Origin: Alkalibacter saccharofermentans DSM 14828
Lineage (GTDB): Bacteria > Bacillota > Clostridia > Eubacteriales > Alkalibacteraceae
Assembly (NCBI RefSeq): GCF_900128885.1
Contig: NZ_FQTU01000002.1
Span: forward strand, 62,001 to 126,000
DNA: 64,000 bases
Direction of reading: 5' to 3'
This document shows, one piece after another, positions 34,539 through 43,004 of the stretch. Position 1 is the stretch's first letter. Each line of letters opens with the position of its first letter. The position numbers and the translations under genes are program-made. The notes beneath the pieces are model-generated. The model worked only from the letters and a program-made list of their open reading frames with translations. It was not told the origin of the DNA and did no database searches.

Positions 34539-35693
34539 ATGAAAAAGCTCAAAATGAAGTTTTGTTATTTAATATTTTTTTCCTTAATTTCTATCAGCCT
34601 TATAACTAGTTCGTGTGCAAAGTCTGAATCTAATGCTGAACCCGATAAAAGCTATGATACTATGATTGATGCAGCAAATGCAGTACTTGAGAACGTGGAT
34701 AAAGATTTGTATTTTGCATACGGTCTGTATTTATATCAAAGTCAAGAGTTTTATGATGCTAAAGAAATTTCTTATAATTTAACTTTCTATGAATTTGTGA
34801 AAAACAGCAATGATATAAATATATATAATTATGTTGTCGGAGATTCAATAGAGTTAATATATACTAAATACAGAACACTTCCCGAAAATCATGCTAAAAG
34901 TATCAGGGCATCTGACTGGCAAATACAATTAGATTCCATTGCAGACTATGAAAATTTAATACCTTTTGTTGTTGATTTAGCTAAAGAGAATGGCGAAGAA
35001 TTAGAAAAAGATGCATTCTTATATTCTAATTCTTTAATAGGATATTTTGAAGATGATATGTTTTATATTGGAAAAGGAAAATACACTGATTTTCATAAAA
35101 TAGCGCAATATGATACATCGACAGAAGAACTTATTTTTCTACCTAGCTATGGGAACAATGATAATCCAGATTATTCGAGGGCATTTGAGCAGCCTATTAG
35201 TAAGGAAGATATAGATAGTGTTTTATATAAAGTTGTTGTAGACTCTGAAATTGATGAAGAAAACTTGAGATTTATCTATGATGAAATAACCAAATTCGAT
35301 GATTATTCACTTCAAACTATTTGGTTTTATGATAGTATTGATGCTGCATATTCGATAGAAGATGATGCTTGTTATAATGTAGGGGAGCTAAGCAAACTGG
35401 AATATGACAAAGATCCTGTGTTTTTTGAACCTGTAGACGGATTCAGTCAAATTTCCCTCCAGCAGCTTCAAGGTCTGTTTCCAGAAGCAAATTTGACAAT
35501 CAGTAAATTTGATGAAGTTATAAGACGGATTTCTAGTGGCGAATTAGTAGATGATAGAAACCCAGATAAAGAGCCAGTCAAGGAATATACAAAAATTATT
35601 CATGAGTATTCATACACGCTGGAAGTCTATGAAGATGGTTCTTGGAATTCGGTAGGTGCTTCAGCCCCTTCTTCAGAAATTTTAATTAGATAG
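34539..35693 (+). CDS. Lipoprotein of unknown family
   Basis: 384 residues. A signal peptide ends in a lipobox ITSSC (Cys26), so it should be exported and lipid-anchored. The mature part is acidic, rich in Asp, Glu, Tyr and Ser, and shows no motif I recognise. GGGGGGA precedes the ATG. Codon use is more AT-rich than in the neighbouring housekeeping genes, which fits the accessory character of this stretch. Confidence 0.75.
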   Translation: MKKLKMKFCYLIFFSLISISLITSSCAKSESNAEPDKSYDTMIDAANAVLENVDKDLYFAYGLYLYQSQEFYDAKEISYNLTFYEFVKNSNDINIYNYVVGDSIELIYTKYRTLPENHAKSIRASDWQIQLDSIADYENLIPFVVDLAKENGEELEKDAFLYSNSLIGYFEDDMFYIGKGKYTDFHKIAQYDTSTEELIFLPSYGNNDNPDYSRAFEQPISKEDIDSVLYKVVVDSEIDEENLRFIYDEITKFDDYSLQTIWFYDSIDAAYSIEDDACYNVGELSKLEYDKDPVFFEPVDGFSQISLQQLQGLFPEANLTISKFDEVIRRISSGELVDDRNPDKEPVKEYTKIIHEYSYTLEVYEDGSWNSVGASAPSSEILIR

Positions 35694-35761
35694 AGCTTAC
35701 TATGCAATTAGCAATCTCTATCTAATTGTAGTATCTCCTCCTACCGATTAGATTGGAGATT
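35684..35761. repeat. Three-part alternative hairpin
   Basis: AATTAGATAGAG (35684-35695) pairs perfectly with CTCTATCTAATT (35716-35727), and the latter can pair instead with ATTAGATTGGAGATT (35747-35761). The first arm overlaps the stop codon of the lipoprotein gene. No T run follows. Confidence 0.55.
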
Positions 35762-35783
35762 AAGGATAAGTTAATGACAAATA

Positions 35784-35811
35784 ATAAAAAAAGAGACTTA
35801 AGAAAGTCTCT
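35784..35811 (-). terminator. Terminator downstream of tRNA-Pro
   Basis: On the minus strand AGAGACTT, loop TCTT, AAGTCTCT then seven T. It lies after the second copy of the tRNA 3' end. Confidence 0.85.
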
Positions 35812-35823
35812 GAAAGCCTTGAT

Positions 35824-35850
35824 AATGGTCGGAGTGAGAGGATTTGAACC
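35824..35850 (-). repeat. Partial duplicate of the tRNA-Pro 3' end (possible att site)
   Basis: The 27 bases here are identical to 36012-36038, which hold the T arm, acceptor 3' strand and CCA end of tRNA-Pro plus two bases. Nothing resembling the 5' part of a tRNA precedes this copy, so it is only a tRNA tail, as left by integration at a tRNA 3' end. Confidence 0.85.
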
Positions 35851-36011
35851 ATCCATCCGTCGCAAGCTCCTCACAGGGGGCGTCTGCCCCCTTATGACGG
35901 ACATATGCTTCGCTTGATGTCCTGTAACCCCCGGAGATGAACTTCCGCTATCGCTAAAATGGGGAAGGAATCCTTCCCCAAGCCCCATCCAGGCCGAAGT
36001 TTCAAATAGAA
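35851..36011. other. GC-rich, hairpin-rich non-coding segment between tRNA-tail repeats
   Basis: 161 bases with several hairpins: AGGGGGC / GCCCCCT (35875-35892), GGACAT / ATGTCC (35899-35922) and GGGGAAGGAATCCTTCCCC (35961-35979). It looks richer in G and C than the surroundings and codes for nothing convincing. It is bounded by identical 27-base copies of the tRNA-Pro end, so it may be a small non-autonomous integrated element or the scar of a larger one. Confidence 0.6.
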
Positions 36012-36013
36012 AA

Positions 36014-36090
36014 TGGTCGGAGTGAGAGGATTTGAACCTCCGGCCTCTTGGTCCCGAACCAAGCGCTCTACCAAGCTGAGCCACACCCCG
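36014..36090 (-). tRNA. tRNA-Pro (anticodon CGG)
   Basis: 77 bases including an encoded CCA. The acceptor stem CGGGGTG / CACTCCG, D arm with AGCTTGGTAG, anticodon arm CTTGG-TTCGGGA-CCAAG and T arm GGAGG-TTCAAAT-CCTCT fold normally. The loop gives anticodon CGG, reading CCG. Confidence 0.95.
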
Positions 36091-36130
36091 AACATTAACA
36101 ATTATAAATGAATGTCATTTATTTTGCAAT

Positions 36131-36616
36131 TTAGAAATTGATTTTGCCGGAAAATATTTTTTTGAATTTCGTTGCAAACAGATATCCTACAACAGCGCCT
36201 ACAGCCCCTTGGACGCCGTTAAAAGGGATGCTTGACAATGGGGAAATGAAATTGGAGTAGATTATAACTTCTGCAATGTAGTATCCAGCTACAAGTATAA
36301 TAAAACCGGCAATTACCCCCTGGACGTACTTGGACTTTTCAAACATAAGCCCTGAAACGTAACCCATAGCACCTTTTACAAGGAAGGTGGGCAGCATATA
36401 GATCAGGTAGCCTAAATAGTAATCCCCCAATGCAGAGCCAAGAGCTGCAGCTAGAAATCCGAATTTGGGACCAAGAAGTGCGGCTGCAATGTATATTGCT
36501 CCGTCGCCTAGATTGACATAGCCCAAAGGCATGGGTATTGCTATTACCACTGTAGCCACAAAAACAAGGGCAAGCATCAGGGATGTGTAGATTAATTTTT
36601 TAAGTGTAGTATTCAT
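36131..36616 (-). CDS. ECF transporter S component, possibly for vitamin B6
   Basis: 161 residues with about five hydrophobic spans; VNLGDGAIYIAAALLGPKFGFLAAALGSALGDY is typical for substrate-binding S components of the ribofla_trS/PdxU-type family, which work with a shared EcfAAT module encoded elsewhere. The divergent neighbour is a MocR-type (PdxR-like) regulator, an arrangement often linked to pyridoxine uptake, so vitamin B6 is the inferred cargo. TAAAGGAGCTAATC precedes the ATG. Confidence 0.8.
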   Translation of the reverse strand: MNTTLKKLIYTSLMLALVFVATVVIAIPMPLGYVNLGDGAIYIAAALLGPKFGFLAAALGSALGDYYLGYLIYMLPTFLVKGAMGYVSGLMFEKSKYVQGVIAGFIILVAGYYIAEVIIYSNFISPLSSIPFNGVQGAVGAVVGYLFATKFKKIFSGKINF

Positions 36617-36711
36617 GATTAGCTCCTTTAATTTATTTATTAATTATAGTATAATAAACATGACCATATTAAAATATACAAATTAAAATAATTTGGCAAG
36701 GACAGATTGAA

Positions 36712-38052
36712 ATGATAGATAGATTTATACTGGACAAAAAAAGTGGAGAAAAACTTTACCTGCAAATTTATAGGCATTATAAAAATGAGATAATGAGCGG
36801 AAAAATTATTAAGAATGAGAAGCTCCCCTCCGTAAGGGGATTGGCTAAAGGGTTAAACGTAAGCAAGATCACAATAGAGTCTGCTTACAATCAACTTGCT
36901 GCAGAAGGATATATAGAAAACATTCCCCGAAAGGGCTATTTTGCAGTTGAGCTTAAGGAGTATGGATTTAAAAAAATCCCTAAGCAGAAACGGGTAAACC
37001 AGGCAAAGAAGTCATATATCAATACCGGTGTTGATAAAGACAGCTTTGACTTTAAGTTGTGGCGTAAACTGTATGGTTGGGTAATAAGAGAAAAAAAAGA
37101 TGAAATCTTTGACGGCGGAGATCTACAAGGGGAGCTTCTGTTAAGGCAGGAAATCAGCAGGTTTATTTCCAAAAGCAGAGGAGTTTACTGTACCCCGGAC
37201 CAAATAGTGATAGGATCGGGAAGCCAGTATCTTTTAGGGATAATATCCGGCCTTATCAGGGAATCTACTCAAACTGTGATCGTAGAGGATCCAGGTTTTG
37301 TTCACGCGAGACAGACTTTTGAGGATTACGGCTTTGAAATTGAGCCGGTAAGCGTGGATGAGGAAGGAATAAGAACGGATCTTCTATATGAGACCAAGGG
37401 AAATCTGGCATACTTAAGCCCTTCACACCAGTATCCTATGGGAACCGTAATGCCCATAAAAAGAAGACTCGAGGTACTAAACTGGGCGAGAGAAAAGGAC
37501 ATATTGATAGTAGAAGACGACTATGACAGCATAATAAGATACGAAACAGAGCCCATACCATCTCTTCAAGGTCTAGACGAAGGGGAGCATGTGGTGTATC
37601 TAGGTTCCTTTTCAAAGCTTTTGACGCCTTCAATCAGGATAAGCTATATGGTTCTTACAAGAAGATTGATTGAAACGTATAATCAAAATAAAAACAGATT
37701 TACTCAGACTGCATCCAAACTGGAGCAGTTGACCCTTGGCCAGTTAATGAAGGAAGGTCACTTTGAAAGACATTTGAGAAAAATTAACAAGATATACTAT
37801 AAAAAAAATATCATGATAAAAGAGAGGCTCAAGAAAAAATTCGGTGACCAAATAACGATAATCGGAGGGAACAGCGGATTGCACCTGATTATTCAATTAA
37901 ACACCCAGAGAGCAAAAGAAGAGCTGGAAAACATCTTCTGCGCAAATGACATTCTTACAGAGAAGATAGATTCAGGAACAGGAAATGTAGGGGAATTGAT
38001 CCTTCTTACCTACAGTGGAATTCCGCTGGATACAATAGAAGCAATATTATAA
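36712..38052 (+). CDS. MocR-family (GntR HTH plus aminotransferase domain) regulator, PdxR-like
   Basis: 446 residues. GntR winged helix at about 10-78 (LPSVRGLAKGLNVSKITIESAYNQL) joined to a fold-type I aminotransferase domain. The PLP lysine is Lys302 in LGSFSKLLTPSIR and DDYDS (270-273) is present, so it can bind PLP. Such proteins sense PLP and control B6 synthesis or uptake, or other amino-compound genes. The ECF S component is divergent, 95 bases away. Its regulatory target is inferred from this. Confidence 0.88.
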   Translation: MIDRFILDKKSGEKLYLQIYRHYKNEIMSGKIIKNEKLPSVRGLAKGLNVSKITIESAYNQLAAEGYIENIPRKGYFAVELKEYGFKKIPKQKRVNQAKKSYINTGVDKDSFDFKLWRKLYGWVIREKKDEIFDGGDLQGELLLRQEISRFISKSRGVYCTPDQIVIGSGSQYLLGIISGLIRESTQTVIVEDPGFVHARQTFEDYGFEIEPVSVDEEGIRTDLLYETKGNLAYLSPSHQYPMGTVMPIKRRLEVLNWAREKDILIVEDDYDSIIRYETEPIPSLQGLDEGEHVVYLGSFSKLLTPSIRISYMVLTRRLIETYNQNKNRFTQTASKLEQLTLGQLMKEGHFERHLRKINKIYYKKNIMIKERLKKKFGDQITIIGGNSGLHLIIQLNTQRAKEELENIFCANDILTEKIDSGTGNVGELILLTYSGIPLDTIEAIL

Positions 38053-38054
38053 AA

Positions 38055-38078
38055 AGCAGTTTGAATTATCAAACTGCT
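38055..38078 (-). terminator. Terminator between convergent genes
   Basis: AGCAGTTTG / CAAACTGCT stem with a 6-base loop; on the minus strand it is followed by TTTTTATA, so it mainly serves the HAD gene. Confidence 0.7.
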
Positions 38079-38084
38079 AAAAAT

Positions 38085-38738
38085 TTAAATTGCGGCTCCG
38101 GCCTGTAAAAGATTTTCGAAATAGTAATCGGCAAGGCTCTTGATATCATCCTCGAATTTCACATGAGCGCTGTCGTAAACAGCGGCCACCTCCATACCGG
38201 CATTTTTGGCCGCCATGACTCCCTCTAAGGTATCTTCAAATACAAGGCATTCATCAGGTCTGACATTCAAATCTTCTGCTACCTTTAAGAACACATCAGG
38301 ATTAGGTTTGCCTTTTCCTACTTCGCAGGAGGTCCTGATAGTGGAGAAATACCTTGTCATGTTCTTTGACTGAAGATACTGTTGGGCAATTTTCTTGTTG
38401 TTGCTGGTGCCGACGCCAAGGCTTTTTCCCATGGAGTGGACCTTTTGCACAAAGCGAAGCGCACCTTCCTTTAGAATCACTTCATCCACATAGACGTCTA
38501 GACACATCTCAATCCAGTCGTTGCTGATTTCTTCTATGCTTTCATTCATAGAGAAGGTTTCTTTAAAAAACTTTGCTGCTTCAGTAAAGCTTTTGCCGTT
38601 TAGTGCCTCTTGCAGATTGTCTTCGCAGATTATTCCCTTCTTTTCAAGGTACAATTCGTCAATCTGTCTCCAAACCCACAGAGAATCTATCAATGTGCCG
38701 TCGAGATCGAATATCACACTTTTTTTGTTTTTAAGCAT
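38085..38738 (-). CDS. HAD-superfamily hydrolase, beta-phosphoglucomutase/phosphatase-like
   Basis: 217 residues. Motif I VIFDLDGTLIDS, motif II GVGTSNN, motif III Lys in GKGKPNPDVF and motif IV CLVFEDTLEGVMAAKNAGM define the DhaK/PgmB-like subgroup with a helical cap. It probably removes phosphate from a small sugar phosphate, substrate unknown. It is a single gene facing away from the FMN reductase gene. Confidence 0.87.
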   Translation of the reverse strand: MLKNKKSVIFDLDGTLIDSLWVWRQIDELYLEKKGIICEDNLQEALNGKSFTEAAKFFKETFSMNESIEEISNDWIEMCLDVYVDEVILKEGALRFVQKVHSMGKSLGVGTSNNKKIAQQYLQSKNMTRYFSTIRTSCEVGKGKPNPDVFLKVAEDLNVRPDECLVFEDTLEGVMAAKNAGMEVAAVYDSAHVKFEDDIKSLADYYFENLLQAGAAI

Positions 38739-38814
38739 AATGGACTCCTTTAATATTAATAGCTACATAACCATTGTAGATCAAACTCTACATGAAATCA
38801 ACAAGTCAGCTTGC

Positions 38815-38841
38815 TTGAAAACGTTACAAACGTGTTATAAT
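38815..38841 (+). promoter_or_regulatory. Extended -10 promoter of the flavodoxin-fold gene
   Basis: TGTTATAAT (38833-38841) is an extended -10; TTGAAA at 38815-38820 lies 15 bases from TATAAT. Confidence 0.6.
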
Positions 38842-38873
38842 GAAAACATACCAACTTTAAGGGGGGTTGTAAT

Positions 38874-39458
38874 TTGAAGATTACAGTTCTTTTGTGTAGC
38901 CATAGAAGGAACAAAAACACCAGACAGATGGCGGACTTTTTCTTAGAGCATCTAGAGGAAGGCAATGATGTAGAATTCGTGGATCTGTTAGATAAGAAAA
39001 TAGAGATATGTCTGGCTTGTGATTATTGCAGGAGGCATTATGGCCACTGCATATTAAAAGACGACATGGAGGATGTAATAGATATCTTTAAAAACAGCGA
39101 TCTTATCGTATTGGCCACTCCTCTGTATTTTAACAGCGTCACAAGCAGGTTTAAGATATTCATAGACAGGACCCAGATTCTCTACAATGCAAAGTACAAC
39201 TTCAAAGATCCTATATTCAAGGAAAAGAAAAATGTGGCGGTGCTTTCAAATGGCGGAGCGCCTAAGTACCCTGGCCAATTTGACGGAATAATGGTAGAGC
39301 TTAAGCATTTCCTGGGTAATATCAATGCAGACGTGCTTGAGTATTTGAAATACAATAAAACCGATGAAGTCATGATAAGGGATAACAAAAAAGCGGTAGC
39401 AGAGTTAAAAGAAGCCGGGGGAAGGGTCAAAGAAAAAATAAAACTTCAAAAGCCTTGA
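38874..39458 (+). CDS. NADPH-dependent FMN reductase / flavodoxin-fold protein
   Basis: 194 residues. The N-terminal FMN phosphate site LLCSHRRNKNTRQMADFFLEH and the stretch LATPLYFNSVTSRFKIFIDR are typical of clostridial iron-sulfur-flavoprotein-like NAD(P)H oxidoreductases. CLACDYCRRHYGHCILKDD has four Cys in a compact form that in relatives binds a [4Fe-4S] cluster. TTG start after GGGGGG at seven bases. Physiological partner unknown. Confidence 0.85.
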   Translation: MKITVLLCSHRRNKNTRQMADFFLEHLEEGNDVEFVDLLDKKIEICLACDYCRRHYGHCILKDDMEDVIDIFKNSDLIVLATPLYFNSVTSRFKIFIDRTQILYNAKYNFKDPIFKEKKNVAVLSNGGAPKYPGQFDGIMVELKHFLGNINADVLEYLKYNKTDEVMIRDNKKAVAELKEAGGRVKEKIKLQKP

Positions 39459-39484
39459 CTTTTCTCAAGAAATTTGTATAAAAT
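39455..39484 (+). promoter_or_regulatory. Promoter of the ileS leader
   Basis: TTGACT, 18-base spacer and TAAAAT (or TATAAA at 16 bases), overlapping the stop codon of the gene before. Confidence 0.65.
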
Positions 39485-39510
39485 ATATCGTACAAATTCA
39501 TATAAAAATG

Positions 39511-39723
39511 CTATGAAGAGACCAGTAAATATGATTAAGCTTGTAGAGAGGCGATCCCAGGCTGAAAGATCGTTAGCGGCGTCATATCGAATATCAACTC
39601 TGAGCTAGGTCTATAAGATCCGGTAAAGCCGTTAACAAATGAGGCACCATTATGGTGCGAAGTAAGATGGTACCACGAAGTCAGACACTTTCGTTCTTAT
39701 ATGAGCGAAGGTGTTTTTTTATT
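39511..39723 (+). promoter_or_regulatory. T-box leader specific for isoleucine
   Basis: A Stem I region is followed by specifier sequence GAATATCAAC with ATC (Ile) at 39593-39595, the T-box ATGGTACCACG at 39667-39677, and an intrinsic terminator (ACACTTTCG... / CGAAGGTGT then T7, 39685-39721). Uncharged tRNA-Ile should stabilise the antiterminator and switch on ileS. Confidence 0.9.
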
Positions 39724-39767
39724 TTAAAAGATGCATATGGGAAATAAACTAATTACAGGAGGAAGAA

Positions 39768-42700
39768 ATGAGCAAATTTAAAGAATTATCAAGCTTGCCT
39801 GTTGCAGAAAGAGAAAAACAGATCTCAGACAAATGGGAACAAATCGACATACTCAAAAAAAGCATCGATAACAGAGATGGAAAAGAGAATTTCGTTTTCT
39901 ATGAAGGACCGCCTACAGCTAACGGCAGACCCGGGATTCATCACGTCATCTCAAGAACTCTGAAGGATTCTGTGTGTAAATACAAAACCATGTCAGGCTA
40001 CAGGGTGCTAAGGAAAGCCGGCTGGGACACTCATGGGCTTCCTGTTGAGATAGAAGTTGAAAAAGCTCTTAACCTCTCAAGCAAGACAGAAATAGAAAAT
40101 TACGGACTCGACAAGTTCAACAAAAAGTGCAAGGAATCAGTTTTTACTTACGAAGCTCAATGGAGAGAGATGACCAAAAGGATGGGCTACTTCGTCGATA
40201 TGGAAGATCCGTATATTACTTTGGACAACAACTACATTGAAACTGTTTGGTGGATTCTAAAGCAGTTTTTTGATGCAGGCATGATATATGAAGGGCACAA
40301 AATCCTTCCATACTGTCCTCGCTGTGGAACAGGTCTTGCATCTCATGAAGTGGCTCAGGGATATCAGGAGATTAAATCCAATACGGTAGTAGTGCCCATG
40401 AAGCTTAGAGAGCAGGATGCATACTTTTTGGTATGGACAACTACGCCATGGACGTTGGCTTCAAATGTGGCTCTTGCTGTCAATCCCAAGGCGGTATACG
40501 TGAAAGCTTCATATGAAGGAAAAACTTATATACTGGCAAAGGAACTTTTAGGCAAAGTAATCGGAGAGGGTTTTGAAATCCTGGAGGAAATGCCTGGAGC
40601 AGAACTGGAGTATACAGAGTATGAACAGCTGATGCCGTTTTTATCAACTGACAAGAAGGCATTTTATGTAACTTGTGCTGATTTTGTAACAACAGATGAC
40701 GGTACAGGAGTAGTTCATATGGCACCAGCTTTTGGAGAGGACGACTATCAGGTAGGAAGAAAATATGGTCTTCCGGTGTTTAATCCTGTTGATGAAGAGG
40801 GAAAGTACACTGACACTCCCTGGGAAGGCATGTTCGTAATGGATGCGGACATAGAGATCATAAAGTGGCTAAAGGAAAACGACAAGCTGTTTAAAAAAGA
40901 AAAAGTTGCCCACAATTATCCACACTGCTGGAGGTGCAAGACACCGCTGATCTACTATGCAAAGCCCAGCTGGTACATAGAGATGACAAAAATCAAGGAC
41001 GAGCTTATAAAGAACAATAATACCGTAAGCTGGTATCCTGACTACGTGGGCGAGAAACGTTTCGGCAACTGGCTCGAAAACTTAAACGACTGGGCGATAT
41101 CAAGAAGCAGATACTGGGGAACCCCGCTTAACATATGGAAATGCGAATGCGGACACCTTGAGTCTGTTGGAAGCAGGCAAGAACTTAAGGATAGAGCGAT
41201 TGAGGACATTTCAGAAGACATAGAGCTTCACAGACCTTATGTGGATGAAGTTCACATACCTTGCCCCAAGTGCGAAAAAAGCATGAATAGAGTAACAGAA
41301 GTCATCGACTGCTGGTTCGACTCAGGATCCATGCCATTTGCCCAATACCACTATCCATTTGAAAATAAAGAGCTGTTTGAAGAACAGTTTCCGGCGGATT
41401 TCATATGCGAAGGGATCGACCAGACCAGAGGCTGGTTCTATTCCTTGATAGCCATTTCGTCATTTATTATGAAGAAAGCGCCATATAAGAGAGTATTGGT
41501 CAATGACTTGATACTGGACTCAGAAGGAAGAAAGATGTCAAAAACCAGGGGAAATACTGTAGATCCTTTTGAGATGTTCGACAAATTTGGTGCAGACGCG
41601 CTAAGATGGTATCTGCTTTACGTATCCCCCTCATGGACACCTACCAAGTTTGACATAGAAGGATTAAAAGAGGTACAGAGCAAGTTTTTCAACACCCTTA
41701 AAAATGTCTATGCATTCTTTGCTCTTTATGCAAATACAGACGATATAGATCCAAATGATTTCTTCATTGAGCACGACAAAAGACCTGAAATTGACAGATG
41801 GGTAATCTCTAAATATAATAATCTGCTAAAAGATGTTGAAGAAGAAATGGAGATCTTCGACCTTACCAGAGTAGCCAGAAAAGTGCAGGAATTCGTAAAT
41901 GAGGACCTATCCAATTGGTATATAAGAAGAAATAGGAGAAGATTCTGGGCTAAGGAGTTAACAGATGATAAAAAAGCGGTGTTCAATACCACTTACGAAG
42001 TGCTCACAGGGCTGGCAAAGCTGATAGCACCATTTGCTCCATACATCGCGGAAGAGTTATACACAAAGCTCACAGGAGAAGAATCCGTGCATCTTTCCGA
42101 TTATCCAAGATGTGATGAGAGCCGTCTAGACTTAATGGTAGAGGAAAGGATGGATACAGTCAGGACCTTGGTAAGTCTTGGAAGAGGAGCTAGGGAAGAA
42201 GCCCAGATAAAAGTTAGACAGCCTCTAAAGCAGATTTTAGTAGACGGAAAATTCAAGGATTCCATAAGCTATCTGGTTCCGCTCATAAAAGAAGAGTTAA
42301 ACATCAAAGAAGTAAGCTTTGAAGATAATTTAAATGAATTTTTGGATTTCAGCCTTAAGCCTGACTTCAAGGTTGCAGGACCCGTATTTGGACCTAAAGT
42401 AAAATCCTTGGCAAAAGCGCTTGCTCAGGCAAATGCCCAGGAGATAGTCTCTACAGTGAAATCACAAGGTAGCGTTACATTGAGTGTTGACGGAGAGGAT
42501 ATACTTATAAAGGAAGAGTATCTTGATGTAAGAATATCTGCAAAAGAAGGCTTCAATGTGCAGATGGAAAACAATATATTCGTAATACTGGATACTGCTC
42601 TTGATGAAAAGCTTATTGCTGAAGGCTGTGCAAGGGAGATAATATCAAAGGTGCAGCAGATGCGAAAGCAAAACGGCTATGAAGTTTTAGATCAAATAGT

Positions 42701-42863
42701 TTTATATATCAACGGGGATGAAAAAATCCAAAAAGCCGTCGAATCTTTTAAAGACTTCATAAAATCAGAAACCTTGACCGCAGAGCTTGTTCTTACTGAT
42801 GACGAATTAGCAGTGCAGAGCATAAACGGTCACGAGACCGGAATCAAGGTGGAAAAGAAATAA
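39768..42863 (+). CDS. ileS: Isoleucyl-tRNA synthetase, IleRS2 type
   Basis: 1031 residues, longer than the common bacterial IleRS1. GWDTHGLPVE, an editing domain with DGTGVVHMAPAFGEDD, and the KMSKT loop (RKMSKTRGN) place it in the eukaryote-like, mupirocin-resistant IleRS2 group. The first class I signature, usually HxGH, reads GIHH in GRPGIHHVISR. A long C-terminal domain follows the anticodon helix bundle. GGAGGAAGAA precedes the ATG, under control of the Ile T-box. Confidence 0.96.
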   Translation: MSKFKELSSLPVAEREKQISDKWEQIDILKKSIDNRDGKENFVFYEGPPTANGRPGIHHVISRTLKDSVCKYKTMSGYRVLRKAGWDTHGLPVEIEVEKALNLSSKTEIENYGLDKFNKKCKESVFTYEAQWREMTKRMGYFVDMEDPYITLDNNYIETVWWILKQFFDAGMIYEGHKILPYCPRCGTGLASHEVAQGYQEIKSNTVVVPMKLREQDAYFLVWTTTPWTLASNVALAVNPKAVYVKASYEGKTYILAKELLGKVIGEGFEILEEMPGAELEYTEYEQLMPFLSTDKKAFYVTCADFVTTDDGTGVVHMAPAFGEDDYQVGRKYGLPVFNPVDEEGKYTDTPWEGMFVMDADIEIIKWLKENDKLFKKEKVAHNYPHCWRCKTPLIYYAKPSWYIEMTKIKDELIKNNNTVSWYPDYVGEKRFGNWLENLNDWAISRSRYWGTPLNIWKCECGHLESVGSRQELKDRAIEDISEDIELHRPYVDEVHIPCPKCEKSMNRVTEVIDCWFDSGSMPFAQYHYPFENKELFEEQFPADFICEGIDQTRGWFYSLIAISSFIMKKAPYKRVLVNDLILDSEGRKMSKTRGNTVDPFEMFDKFGADALRWYLLYVSPSWTPTKFDIEGLKEVQSKFFNTLKNVYAFFALYANTDDIDPNDFFIEHDKRPEIDRWVISKYNNLLKDVEEEMEIFDLTRVARKVQEFVNEDLSNWYIRRNRRRFWAKELTDDKKAVFNTTYEVLTGLAKLIAPFAPYIAEELYTKLTGEESVHLSDYPRCDESRLDLMVEERMDTVRTLVSLGRGAREEAQIKVRQPLKQILVDGKFKDSISYLVPLIKEELNIKEVSFEDNLNEFLDFSLKPDFKVAGPVFGPKVKSLAKALAQANAQEIVSTVKSQGSVTLSVDGEDILIKEEYLDVRISAKEGFNVQMENNIFVILDTALDEKLIAEGCAREIISKVQQMRKQNGYEVLDQIVLYINGDEKIQKAVESFKDFIKSETLTAELVLTDDELAVQSINGHETGIKVEKK

Positions 42864-42874
42864 AATAAGGATAG

Positions 42875-42905
42875 CAGGCGGTTATTTAAGAAGACCGCCT
42901 GTTTT
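42875..42905 (+). terminator. Terminator after ileS
   Basis: CAGGCGGT / ACCGCCTG stem with an 11-base loop, then TTTTGCT. Confidence 0.75.
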
Positions 42906-43004
42906 GCTGAAAACATGAAAACGACTACTTAACAGTAGGGTATGGTAAAATGTTCCCATTAAATATACAATATAAATACAATCAAAAACAAAGGGGATGA
43001 GTTA

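Noticed and set aside
35722..36084. Minus-strand open frame of about 120 codons over the tRNA-Pro and its repeat
   Set aside because: It is created by the tRNA sequence and the repeated tRNA tail; no ribosome binding site and no protein family likeness.
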